From the NCBI GenBank assembly GCA_003155175.1, contig PMFP01000013.1, positions 1,330-6,798 on the forward strand: a stretch of 5,469 nucleotides of DNA, read 5' to 3'. A program made the position numbers and the translations under genes. The notes under the pieces are model-generated. The model had not been told where the DNA came from. It was given only the letters and a program-made list of their open reading frames with translations, and did not search any database. This DNA is from Vulcanimicrobiota bacterium. Its GTDB lineage: Bacteria > Vulcanimicrobiota > Vulcanimicrobiia > Vulcanimicrobiales > Vulcanimicrobiaceae. Each line of letters begins with the position of its first letter. Positions within the stretch are counted from its first letter, which is position 1. Shown here in pieces: positions 1 to 5,276 of this stretch.

Positions 1-110
1 CCTACCAGGACTTTGCCGGGGGGTGGGCCAATAGGCGGCCCTCACGGGGCGGCGTCAACCGCCATGCTTTGGATTTCGTTGCCTAGCGCATCCTCGTCAG
101 TCGCCCGCAA
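1..110 (+). other. Leader region upstream of exbB, possibly with the 3' end of an unseen gene
   Basis: Frame 3 is open from the window edge to a TAG at 84-86 and reads 27 codons with mostly G or C at third positions, so it could be the tail of an upstream + strand gene. The peptide matches no family I recognise and is too short to prove coding. A small hairpin (GGGCC 25-29 with GGCCC 37-41, 7-base loop) lies inside it and has no T-run. I see no convincing -35/-10 pair for exbB; the promoter may lie before the window, or exbB may be read through from an upstream gene. Confidence 0.25.
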
Positions 111-119
111 GGGGAGGGG
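111..119 (+). promoter_or_regulatory. Ribosome binding site of exbB
   Basis: The purine run GGGGAGGGG ends 11 bases before the GTG at 131. It decides the start in favour of this GTG over the ATG codons inside the gene, and the resulting N-terminus has the usual short cytoplasmic or periplasmic segment before the first membrane helix. Confidence 0.6.
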
Positions 120-130
120 TCGGAACACTC

Positions 131-799
131 GTGTTTGACGGATTTTTGAGCGTGATGAAGCAGGGCGGTCCCGACATGTGGATCCTCCTGACGCTGTCCA
201 TCATCGTCGTAGCCATCGTCATCGAACGTTTGGTTTTCTTTTCTTCGCAGCACGGAGACACGAAGGGGCTGCTCCGCGCCATCGGCGCGAAGATCGCCGC
301 CGACGATCTCGACGGGGCCAAGCGAATTTGCCAGGAGAACAAGGGCATGCTCCCGCGCATCCTCGAGTTCGGTCTGGCTCGCGGAGAGAAGAACCGCGCC
401 GACATTACGGACGCGCTCTCGATCGCGCTGGTCGAACACCTTAACTCGCTCGAACGAAATCTGGGCGTCGTCGGCACCATCGCCGTCATCGCGCCGTTCG
501 TCGGGTTGGCCGGTACCGTTCTGGGTATCATCCGCGCCTTCCAAGACATCGCGCTCAAGGGCAACTCGTCTCCCGCGGTCGTCGCGGCCGGCGTTTCCGA
601 AGCGCTGATCACGACCTTCGCCGGTCTCGTGGTCGCAATTTTCGCCGTCATCTTCTTCAACTATTTCAAAACTCGCATCAAGGTGTACAACCAAGAGATG
701 ATCGTCGCTGCGAATCAGCTCGCGGAGATGCTGCACTTCCACAACACCGGTTCGCCGATTCCGACCGAACTCTACCAGCCTTCGACGTCCAGCACCTAA
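131..799 (+). CDS. exbB: ExbB/TolQ/MotA family proton channel protein
   Basis: This 222-residue inner-membrane protein is the channel-forming stator of the ExbB-ExbD-TonB complex, which uses the proton-motive force to energise outer-membrane transport. Three hydrophobic helices are visible at about residues 15-38, 113-135 and 157-180, with a cytoplasmic loop between the first two, as in the family (E. coli ExbB has 244 residues). The signature APFVGLAGTVLGI spans about 121-133, and T129 and T162 line up with E. coli ExbB T148 and T181 at a constant offset of 19. E157, just before helix 3, matches E. coli E176. It heads a run with two exbD genes and tonB (24, 18 and 3 base gaps), which favours ExbB over TolQ because no tolA, tolB or pal follows. 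The tail rich in Ser, Thr and Pro is not conserved. Confidence 0.95.
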   Translation: MFDGFLSVMKQGGPDMWILLTLSIIVVAIVIERLVFFSSQHGDTKGLLRAIGAKIAADDLDGAKRICQENKGMLPRILEFGLARGEKNRADITDALSIALVEHLNSLERNLGVVGTIAVIAPFVGLAGTVLGIIRAFQDIALKGNSSPAVVAAGVSEALITTFAGLVVAIFAVIFFNYFKTRIKVYNQEMIVAANQLAEMLHFHNTGSPIPTELYQPSTSST

Positions 800-823
800 C
801 TCAGGGCCGAGGATTTAGGTACC

Positions 824-1234
824 GTGAGCCTGCTCTCTGCACGACAAGACGAAGAGGTGATGGCGGAGATCAACATCACGCCGTTTACGGACGTGCTGCT
901 GGTCTTGCTCATCATCTTCATGATTCTGGCCGCACTCTCGGCGCCGCCGGGCTTTGAAAAGCAGCTCGCGAATCATTCGAGCCCGAACAGCCAGCAACAA
1001 AAGAAACATGACGACATCGAAGTGGACGTCAACAACAAAGGCGTCATCTTCGTAGACGGTACCAAGACCGACGAGCGCGGCATCTACGGCGTCATGGTGG
1101 ACGCCGCCCGGAAGAAGCCGGGCAAGCACGTGTCCATCATCGCCGATGCGAAAGCGCCGTACGGCGTCATCATCCGCATTCTCGACGCGGCCAAAGAAGC
1201 CAACCTCGACGATGTCGGCTTCGTCACTTCGTAG
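824..1234 (+). CDS. exbD: ExbD/TolR family biopolymer transport protein, first copy
   Basis: This 136-residue protein has a single membrane helix and is the proton-carrying partner of ExbB. A short cytoplasmic N-terminus leads to the family signature INITPFTDVLLVLLIIF (residues 16-32). D23 is the essential membrane aspartate, equivalent to E. coli TolR D23 and ExbD D25. The helix runs to about residue 42. A periplasmic domain follows, with the usual ExbD pattern of an Ala-Asp dipeptide, a YG pair, then ILDAAKEA and a final VGFV strand. The start is GTG, 24 bases after exbB, with GAGGA at 809-813. An internal ATG at residue 13 would remove the N-terminal segment and is less likely. It is followed after 18 bases by a paralogue, so the motor may contain both. 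Confidence 0.95.
   Translation: MSLLSARQDEEVMAEINITPFTDVLLVLLIIFMILAALSAPPGFEKQLANHSSPNSQQQKKHDDIEVDVNNKGVIFVDGTKTDERGIYGVMVDAARKKPGKHVSIIADAKAPYGVIIRILDAAKEANLDDVGFVTS
869..895 (+). repeat. Direct repeat copy 1, exbD membrane-helix codons
   Basis: These 27 bases encode residues 16-24 of the first ExbD and are identical, including all nine wobble bases, to 1298-1324 in the second exbD. Similarity continues at lower identity through the rest of the helix. Confidence 0.9.
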
Positions 1235-1252
1235 GGTAGGGGGAATCTAACC

Positions 1253-1684
1253 GTGGCCGTTTCGACCGGTGGAAACGAAGATGAGGTGATGTCCACCATC
1301 AACATCACGCCGTTTACGGACGTGTTGCTGGTGCTCCTGATCATCTTCATCATTCTCGCTGCCGTAACGAAAGAGCCCAAACTGCCCGACGCCCACAACA
1401 AAGACAAAGTCCAGCCGTCGCAAATCGTCGTCATCATCGACGACAAGAACACGATTCAGATCGGTTCGAACACGGTGACGATCGCCGAGGCGCCGGCGGC
1501 GTTCGCAGCGCTGCAAGACGCCACCGGCCATCGGTTTAAGTCGGTCATCATCAAGGCCGATCCGAAGTCGAGTTACGGCACGATCCTTCAGGTCATGGAC
1601 GCCGCCAAGCGCGATCCGGCCGACCTGACGGACTTCGGCCTGGCCAATCACGTCGAGGGTCAGCCGCAGGGACAGAGCCAGTAG
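1253..1684 (+). CDS. exbD: ExbD/TolR family biopolymer transport protein, second copy
   Basis: This 143-residue paralogue of the preceding gene has the same architecture: cytoplasmic N-terminus to about residue 21, one helix at about 22-40 with D23 at the same position, and a periplasmic domain ending in a YGTILQVMDAAKR segment typical of ExbD. The membrane segments of the two copies are nearly identical, while the periplasmic domains have diverged strongly. This one has a shorter linker after the helix and an added Gly/Gln-rich tail (about 134-143). The GTG start has a good ribosome site, AGGGGGA at 1238-1244, eight bases upstream. Only three bases separate it from tonB1. It is probably a subunit of the same ExbB complex, either as a heterodimer with copy one or as an alternative partner. 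The assignment to the family is sure; the division of labour is inferred. Confidence 0.95.
   Translation: MAVSTGGNEDEVMSTINITPFTDVLLVLLIIFIILAAVTKEPKLPDAHNKDKVQPSQIVVIIDDKNTIQIGSNTVTIAEAPAAFAALQDATGHRFKSVIIKADPKSSYGTILQVMDAAKRDPADLTDFGLANHVEGQPQGQSQ
1298..1324 (+). repeat. Direct repeat copy 2, exbD membrane-helix codons
   Basis: Exact 27-base match to 869-895, again coding residues 16-24 of an ExbD. It marks the two genes as duplicates whose proton-path segment has stayed the same. Confidence 0.9.
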
Positions 1685-1687
1685 CAG

Positions 1688-2413
1688 ATGGCCGACAACG
1701 ACAACAAAGACGACAAAAAGAAGGCGTCGCCGTACCTGACCACCGGCGAGCAGGTTCGCAACTTCATCGGCATCGCGTTCCTGGTTTCCATCTTGCTGCA
1801 TTTGCTCGCGACGCCGCTGTTTCCCAATCTCGTTCAGCATCACGAGGACGACCAAGTCGAGAAGATGGCCGTGGTCAAGAAGCCGACGATCGTCCACACG
1901 CCACCGCCTACGCCGCCTCCGACGCCGACGCCTCAAAAACAGCAGCCGCAGAAGCAGCAGCAGCACTCGCAGCCGCAGCTTAAAGTTCAGCCCCCCAAGG
2001 CTACGAACTCCGGAGCCGGCCCCAGCGAGAACAAGTACGTCCCGCCGTCAAAGGGCTCCGAGAGCGGCGTGCCGTCCGGAGGCGGAACCGGTCCCCCGGG
2101 TCCTCCGGCGACGGCAAAGCCCTCGTGTCCCGATCCCAACCGCGAGGCGACGGCGTCGAATATCGTGCAGCCGGAATATCCCGAGTCGGCCAAGGACCTC
2201 GGCCTGGGAACCGTCACGGTGCTCGTCGAGGTGACGATCGGCGCATCCGGCACTTTGGAAGAGGCCAAGATCTCGCAGAGTTCCGGGAACATGGCGATCG
2301 ACCAATCGGCGTTGCGCGCGGCGCGCCAGTCCACGTACACGCCTCAACTTGCCGATTGCGTTCCGACGACCGGGTCATACATCTTTCACGCGGAGTTCTC
2401 GCCCGACAACTGA
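1688..2413 (+). CDS. tonB: TonB family energy transducer, first copy
   Basis: This 241-residue protein spans the periplasm and passes energy from ExbBD to outer-membrane TonB-dependent receptors. A charged Asp/Lys-rich cytoplasmic head (1-24) precedes one membrane helix (about 25-45) that contains S34-x3-H38, matching the S16-x3-H20 pair of E. coli TonB that contacts ExbB/ExbD. A long flexible linker follows: Pro/Thr-rich at 71-82, Gln/Lys/Pro-rich at 83-104, then Gly/Ser/Pro-rich to about 145. The C-terminal TonB domain (about 155-237) has the YP pair (164-165), G-x-V strands, SSG (198-200), the D205-x2-A-L helix and the Y-x-P segment. C147 and C224 flank the domain and could form a disulfide. 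The ATG lies 3 bases after exbD, so it is probably translationally coupled. A hairpin terminator follows 18 bases after the stop. Confidence 0.92.
   Translation: MADNDNKDDKKKASPYLTTGEQVRNFIGIAFLVSILLHLLATPLFPNLVQHHEDDQVEKMAVVKKPTIVHTPPPTPPPTPTPQKQQPQKQQQHSQPQLKVQPPKATNSGAGPSENKYVPPSKGSESGVPSGGGTGPPGPPATAKPSCPDPNREATASNIVQPEYPESAKDLGLGTVTVLVEVTIGASGTLEEAKISQSSGNMAIDQSALRAARQSTYTPQLADCVPTTGSYIFHAEFSPDN
1898..1978 (+). repeat. Low-complexity Pro/Thr and Gln/Lys codon tract in tonB1
   Basis: CCG/CCT/ACG-type codons encode alternating Pro and Thr (residues 71-82), followed by CAG/AAG runs encoding Gln, Lys and Pro (83-97). This is the extended periplasmic linker of TonB and a place where slippage can change length. 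Confidence 0.7.
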
Positions 2414-2431
2414 CGCGGGCAACGCGGACCT

Positions 2432-2467
2432 GAGAACGGGCGCACCCAACCGGGAGCGCCCGTTCTC
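2432..2467 (+). terminator. Terminator-like hairpin between tonB1 and tonB2
   Basis: A perfect 12-bp stem pairs GAGAACGGGCGC (2432-2443) with GCGCCCGTTCTC (2456-2467). Inside the 12-base loop, CCC 2445-2447 and GGG 2452-2454 can extend the stem after one A-A mismatch, leaving an AACC tip. The distal arm ends T-rich (GTTCTCGTT to 2470) but there is no long clean T-run, so termination may be partial. It begins 18 bases after the tonB1 stop and ends 21 bases before the next gene's ATG. Confidence 0.75.
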
Positions 2468-2488
2468 GTTCCTGAAGTCGGAGATCAG

Positions 2489-3109
2489 ATGGACGCCCGG
2501 CGCGCGCGGCGCTTGCTCATCGCCGCCCTCATCCTCTCGCTGCTCCTGCACGGCATCATCGCGCTGTCGGTGCGCTGGCGCGTGACGCCGCCGCGCGAGG
2601 CGCCGCAGCGGGTGACGATCGCGCGCCGCGACATCATCCGCATCACCACGCGCGTGCCGGTCTCGCCGCCGCCGTCGCCCGCGCCCGCGACGCCGCGGCC
2701 GGCAGCGGAACGGCATCCCGTCGAGCCGCAAAAGGTTCAGGCCCTCGCTCCCGGGCAGCGCGGGCCGGTCCGCCCGATTGCGGCCCGCAGCCCGCAACCG
2801 GCTCGCACCGCCGCTGCCGCGCCGTGCGCGAAGACCGACGAACCCGCCGCGGTCGCGGTCGAGCCGCCCGCGCCGGAGATTCCCGTCGCGGCGCGCGCGG
2901 GCGGCGCCAGCGGCACGACCAGCGTGAACGTGAAGCTCGACGAGCGCGGTGGCGTCGTGGACGTCGCGATCGCCGCGAGCTCGGGCGATCCGTCGCTCGA
3001 CCAGCTCGCGCTGACGACGGCGAAGTTCGCGCAATACACGCCGGCCTTGCATCTCTGCAAAGCCGTCGCGAGCTCCTACGCGTTTAAGGTTAAGTTTGCT
3101 GCGTGGTGA
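2489..3109 (+). CDS. TonB family energy transducer, second copy
   Basis: A 206-residue TonB-like protein. A short Arg-rich head leads to one helix (about 9-28) with S17-x3-H21, the TonB contact motif also found in tonB1. The linker (about 30-112) is Pro/Ala/Arg-rich and more GC-biased than that of tonB1, which is Gln/Lys-rich. The C-terminal domain (about 120-204) aligns without gaps to tonB1 from C113 to C190: SSG (164-166), D171-Q172, and Y-T-P (183-185) all match at an offset of 34. The YP pair of tonB1 is not kept, although a Pro remains nearby. C113 and C190 are 77 residues apart, exactly as in tonB1. GGAG at 2480-2483 supports the ATG. It may serve other receptors or compete for the same ExbBD motor; no receptor is visible to decide. 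Confidence 0.87.
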   Translation: MDARRARRLLIAALILSLLLHGIIALSVRWRVTPPREAPQRVTIARRDIIRITTRVPVSPPPSPAPATPRPAAERHPVEPQKVQALAPGQRGPVRPIAARSPQPARTAAAAPCAKTDEPAAVAVEPPAPEIPVAARAGGASGTTSVNVKLDERGGVVDVAIAASSGDPSLDQLALTTAKFAQYTPALHLCKAVASSYAFKVKFAAW

Positions 3110-3129
3110 CGATTTGCTCGCGGGAGCCG
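3090..3129 (+). repeat. Imperfect direct repeat, copy A, overlapping the tonB2 stop
   Basis: The 18 bases TTAAGTTTGCTGCGTGGT (3090-3107) recur exactly at 3182-3199, and GCGGGAGCCG (3120-3129) recurs at 3210-3219. In this copy the 18-mer covers the last tonB2 codons (K-F-A-A-W) and the first base of the stop. The two elements are separated by 12 bases here and by 10 in copy B. Confidence 0.85.
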
Positions 3130-3143
3130 CGGAGTCGCGGCTC
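3124..3143 (+). other. Short hairpin in the tonB2-uppP spacer
   Basis: GAGCCGCG (3124-3131) pairs perfectly with CGCGGCTC (3136-3143) around the GAGT loop. It is GC-rich with no following T-run. It may add to RNA folding just before the terminator-like hairpin, or be part of a repetitive intergenic element. Confidence 0.55.
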
Positions 3144-3150
3144 GGGGGTG

Positions 3151-3183
3151 AACGGGGGGCCGTGCCGCCCCGTTGTTGATTTT
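3151..3183 (+). terminator. Probable intrinsic terminator after tonB2
   Basis: AACGGGG (3151-3157) pairs with CCCCGTT (3168-3174). GGC 3158-3160 and GCC 3164-3166 extend the stem past a bulged G, leaving a CGT tip. The stem is followed by the T-rich GTTGATTTT (3175-3183), the usual arrangement of a rho-independent terminator. It separates the transducer block from the uppP block. Confidence 0.65.
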
Positions 3184-3204
3184 AAGTTTGCTGCGTGGTA
3201 ATGA
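3176..3204 (+). promoter_or_regulatory. Weak candidate promoter for the uppP block
   Basis: TTGATT (3176-3181) resembles a -35 box, and TAATGA (3199-3204), 17 bases later, or the overlapping GGTAAT (3197-3202), could be a poor -10. The match is weak and overlaps the terminator tail and repeat copy B. It is listed because some promoter is expected in this spacer. Confidence 0.2.
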
Positions 3205-3219
3205 GGCGAGCGGGAGCCG
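3182..3219 (+). repeat. Imperfect direct repeat, copy B, in the spacer before uppP
   Basis: It repeats copy A (3090-3129) 92 bases downstream: an exact 18-base match, a 10-base divergent gap and an exact 10-base match. Read from 3181 it encodes F-K-F-A-A-W followed by TAA, mirroring the end of tonB2 with a different stop codon. Confidence 0.85.
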
Positions 3220-3247
3220 TGCGGCGGCGGGGCGTAGATAGGCGGCC

Positions 3248-4111
3248 GTGACCCTCGCGCAAGCGCTCTTCCTCGCCGTCTTACAGGGCGTGAGCGAACT
3301 CTTCCCGATCTCGAGCCTCGGCCATACGATTTTAGTTCCGGCCGTGCTCGGCTGGCACAACATCGATCGTACCGATCCGACGTTTCTGGCATTCGTCGTC
3401 GTGCTGCATCTGGGCACGGCGATCGCGTTGCTCGTATTCTACCGCGACGAATGGATCGCCATCGTCAAAGCGCTCGTCGCGAGCGTCGCGCGTGGGAAGC
3501 TCGACCCGGCCAATCGTGAGGAGTCCATCGGCTGGCGCCTGGTCGTCGGCACGATTCCGGTCGGCATCCTCGGCGTGATCCTCGAAGCGCCGGTGCGGCA
3601 TCTCTTCGCGTCGCCGGCGGTCGCGGCGGCGTTTCTGGCGGTGAACGGCGGCATCATGTTTCTGGGCGAGTATCTGCGGCGGCGCGAACGCACGGCCCTC
3701 GACCGCCCCGACATCCCCATCGAAGGCATGAGTTACGGTCAGTCGGTTCTGGTCGGCTTGGCGCAATCGGCCGCGCTGCTGCCCGGCATTTCGCGCTCAG
3801 GCGCCTCCATCGTCGCCGGCCTGCTGTGCGATCTCGATCACGAGAGCGCGGCCCGGTACTCGTTCCTGCTCGCCACGCCGGTCATTCTGGCCGCGTCGCT
3901 GCTGGAGATTCCCAAACTTTTCGCACCAGGCGCCCACCTCGTTGCCTTCGAAGCCGTTGCAGGCGGCGTGCTTGCGGCCATCGCAGCCTATTGCTCGGTC
4001 GCGTTTCTCACGCGCTATTTTAAAAACAACGATCTGCGGCCGTTTGGGTGGTATTGTTTGATAGCCGGAACGGTCTGCTTCGTTCTCGCTCGTATGGGAG
4101 TTATTTCATGA
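3248..4111 (+). CDS. uppP: Undecaprenyl-diphosphate phosphatase (UppP/BacA)
   Basis: This polytopic inner-membrane enzyme hydrolyses undecaprenyl diphosphate to the monophosphate, recycling the lipid carrier for peptidoglycan and other wall polymers. Its activity is associated with bacitracin resistance. The 287-residue length is normal for the family. Near the N-terminus, Q13-x3-E17 fits the (E/Q)xxxE motif, followed by PISSLGH (20-26) with the conserved His26. The second signature is PGISRSG (179-185) with catalytic R183; the family's PGxSRSxxT ends here in Ser187 instead of Thr. About eight hydrophobic segments are visible. The GTG start gives the expected N-terminus directly at the first helix, but the ribosome site is poor (AGGCGG 3240-3245, very close to the start). 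The stop overlaps the next start as ATGA, so the next gene is coupled to it. Confidence 0.96.
   Translation: MTLAQALFLAVLQGVSELFPISSLGHTILVPAVLGWHNIDRTDPTFLAFVVVLHLGTAIALLVFYRDEWIAIVKALVASVARGKLDPANREESIGWRLVVGTIPVGILGVILEAPVRHLFASPAVAAAFLAVNGGIMFLGEYLRRRERTALDRPDIPIEGMSYGQSVLVGLAQSAALLPGISRSGASIVAGLLCDLDHESAARYSFLLATPVILAASLLEIPKLFAPGAHLVAFEAVAGGVLAAIAAYCSVAFLTRYFKNNDLRPFGWYCLIAGTVCFVLARMGVIS
4096..4100 (+). promoter_or_regulatory. Ribosome binding site of the small membrane protein
   Basis: GGGAG lies inside the last codons of uppP, seven bases before the ATG at 4108. This is the clearest evidence that the 62-codon frame is translated. Confidence 0.65.
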
Positions 4112-4296
4112 AGGTCGTCGCGACGCTTCTCGCATTCTTCTTTCTGCTTCTCGGATTGGCGTACGGTCTCGGGTACGTCAACGCGTTTACCAGCGGCGCG
4201 CACAGCCATCATTTCACGCATCTGGTCGTCTGCTGGGTTCTGGCCTTGTTGTGCCTCGTATGGGCGCGCTTCCAGGGCGCACCCGCGCGACGCTAA
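4108..4296 (+). CDS. Small two-helix membrane protein with histidine cluster
   Basis: A 62-residue protein of unknown function that I cannot assign to a named family. Two hydrophobic helices (about 4-24 and 38-54) are joined by a short loop holding H32, H34, H35 and H38, and a basic tail (R54, R61, R62) follows, which suggests both ends are cytoplasmic and the His-rich loop faces outward. The ATG overlaps the uppP stop (ATGA) and has a well-placed GGGAG, so translation coupled to uppP is likely. It ends 11 bases before moaC. The His cluster could bind a metal or respond to pH, but that is inference. A longer frame starting at 4048 is in the same frame but would overlap the end of uppP and adds no family-like sequence. 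Confidence 0.75.
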   Translation: MKVVATLLAFFFLLLGLAYGLGYVNAFTSGAHSHHFTHLVVCWVLALLCLVWARFQGAPARR

Positions 4297-4307
4297 CGGC
4301 GCGCGAC

Positions 4308-4784
4308 GTGAACGAACCGACGCACATCGCACCGGACGGCAGCATCGCGATGGTGGATGTGTCGGGCAAGGACGTAACGCATCGAACCGCGCGCGCCGAA
4401 GCTTTGGTGCGCATGAGCGCGGCGGCCAAATCCGCGCTGCAGAACGCCACGCTTCCTAAGGGCGACGCGTTCGTGACGGCGCGCTTAGCCGGCATCATGG
4501 CCGCCAAGCAAACGCCGTCGCTGATTCCGCTGGCGCACCCGATCCCGATCGGCTCGGTCGACGTGGACGTGGCGTGGGTGGACGGCGAGAACGCGCTGCG
4601 CATCGAGGCCCGCGCGAGCACCACCGCCACGACCGGCATCGAGATGGAAGCGATGGTGGCCGCCGCGGTTGCCGCGCTGACGATCTACGACATGGCGAAA
4701 GCGATCGACAAGAGCATCGAAGTCGCTCACGTGCGCCTGCTCGAGAAGACCGGCGGCAAGAGCGGAAGCTGGACGCGCCCGTGA
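4308..4784 (+). CDS. moaC: Cyclic pyranopterin monophosphate synthase (MoaC)
   Basis: MoaC converts 3',8-cyclo-7,8-dihydro-GTP, made by MoaA, to cyclic pyranopterin monophosphate in molybdenum cofactor synthesis; it is a cytoplasmic hexamer. With the GTG at 4308 the protein has 158 residues and its active-site residues fall at the E. coli numbers: K51, K67, H77 (LAHP), E112 and E114 (EME), D128 and K131 (YDMAK), K147. MVDVS (15-19) and KSG (150-152) are also in place. That colinearity decides the start against upstream in-frame GTG 4251 and ATG 4260, which would overlap the preceding gene, although no clear ribosome site precedes 4308. Residues 106-110 read TATTG where E. coli has TGKTG. The stop overlaps the next start (GTGA). 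Confidence 0.96.
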   Translation: MNEPTHIAPDGSIAMVDVSGKDVTHRTARAEALVRMSAAAKSALQNATLPKGDAFVTARLAGIMAAKQTPSLIPLAHPIPIGSVDVDVAWVDGENALRIEARASTTATTGIEMEAMVAAAVAALTIYDMAKAIDKSIEVAHVRLLEKTGGKSGSWTRP

Positions 4785-5266
4785 GCGTCTACGACGTCGC
4801 GCTGATCGTGCTTTCCGACCGCGCGTCCGAGGGAACGTATGCCGACACGAGCTTGGCGACGATGAAGGAGCGCCTGGGCCCGAGCTATCGCGTCGTGCGC
4901 GAGCTGCTCATGCCCGACGATCCGGGTGCGTTGCAAGCGGAGCTCATCGACCTGGCCGATACCGGAAAAGCGGCGTTGATTCTCACCAGCGGCGGCACCG
5001 GCTTAAGCCCGCGCGACCGCACGCCGCAAGCGACGGCGGCGGTTCTCGATTACGAAGTGCCCGGCATCGCCGAGGCGATCCGCGCCGCGTCCATCCCGAT
5101 CGTCAAGACCGCGATGCTCTCGCGCGCGCTCGCCGGCGTCCGTCATCGCACGCTGATCGTGAATCTGCCCGGCAATCCGAAGGCGGTTTCGCAGACGCTC
5201 GAGGTCGTCTTGCCCGTGTTGCCGCACGCGCTCGAACTCCTCGCCGGCCATCGTCCCGACGGGTGA
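4781..5266 (+). CDS. mog: Molybdopterin adenylyltransferase-type protein (MogA/MoaB family)
   Basis: This 161-residue single-domain protein of the MoCF (MogA/MoaB/CinA) fold probably adenylylates molybdopterin, activating it for metal insertion. SDRAS (12-16) opens the domain. The signature TSGGTGLSPRD (69-79) carries D79, and D46 in the MPDD segment matches the other MogA aspartate (E. coli D49 and D82). NLPGNPKA (128-135) is the conserved C-terminal loop. E. coli MogA is 195 residues; this shorter form lacks an insertion and is common in other phyla, where naming as Mog or MoaB varies, so the exact subfamily is open. The GTG start overlaps the moaC stop by four bases, indicating coupling. 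An upstream in-frame extension lies within moaC and is not family-like. Confidence 0.92.
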   Translation: MSVYDVALIVLSDRASEGTYADTSLATMKERLGPSYRVVRELLMPDDPGALQAELIDLADTGKAALILTSGGTGLSPRDRTPQATAAVLDYEVPGIAEAIRAASIPIVKTAMLSRALAGVRHRTLIVNLPGNPKAVSQTLEVVLPVLPHALELLAGHRPDG

Positions 5267-5276
5267 TGACGCGGCG

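Noticed and set aside
31..40. 10-mer ATAGGCGGCC shared with 3238-3247, upstream of both gene blocks
   Set aside because: A 10-base match is expected several times by chance in a GC-rich window of this length, and the flanks do not match.
3..86. Short open frame at the left edge taken as a certain upstream gene
   Set aside because: Only 27 codons are visible and no family is recognisable, so it is mentioned only as a possibility in the leader region.
854..862. GAGGTGATG inside both exbD genes (also 1283-1291), looking like an internal ribosome site and start
   Set aside because: The GAGG lies only two bases before the ATG, too close to act, and the codons encode the E-V-M segment normal before the ExbD signature.
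131..1684. tolQ-tolR instead of exbB-exbD
   Set aside because: The families overlap, but two tonB genes follow directly and no tolA, tolB or pal is present, so the Exb naming fits better.
1247..1966. Long open frame of 239 codons on the - strand opposite exbD2 and tonB1
   Set aside because: The translation is Arg/Asp-rich low-complexity sequence, the expected mirror of GC-biased codons; the + strand carries clear family motifs.
2375..3052. 225-codon open frame on the - strand opposite tonB2
   Set aside because: Arg-rich shadow without any domain; tonB2 on the + strand has a ribosome site, SxxxH helix and TonB domain.
4251..4307. Longer MoaC start at GTG 4251 or ATG 4260
   Set aside because: It would overlap the small membrane gene and break the exact numbering match to E. 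coli MoaC obtained from GTG 4308.
4574..4780. In-frame 69-codon extension of mog inside moaC
   Set aside because: It is Arg/His-rich shadow of moaC; the GTG at 4781 overlaps the moaC stop and gives the family N-terminus.
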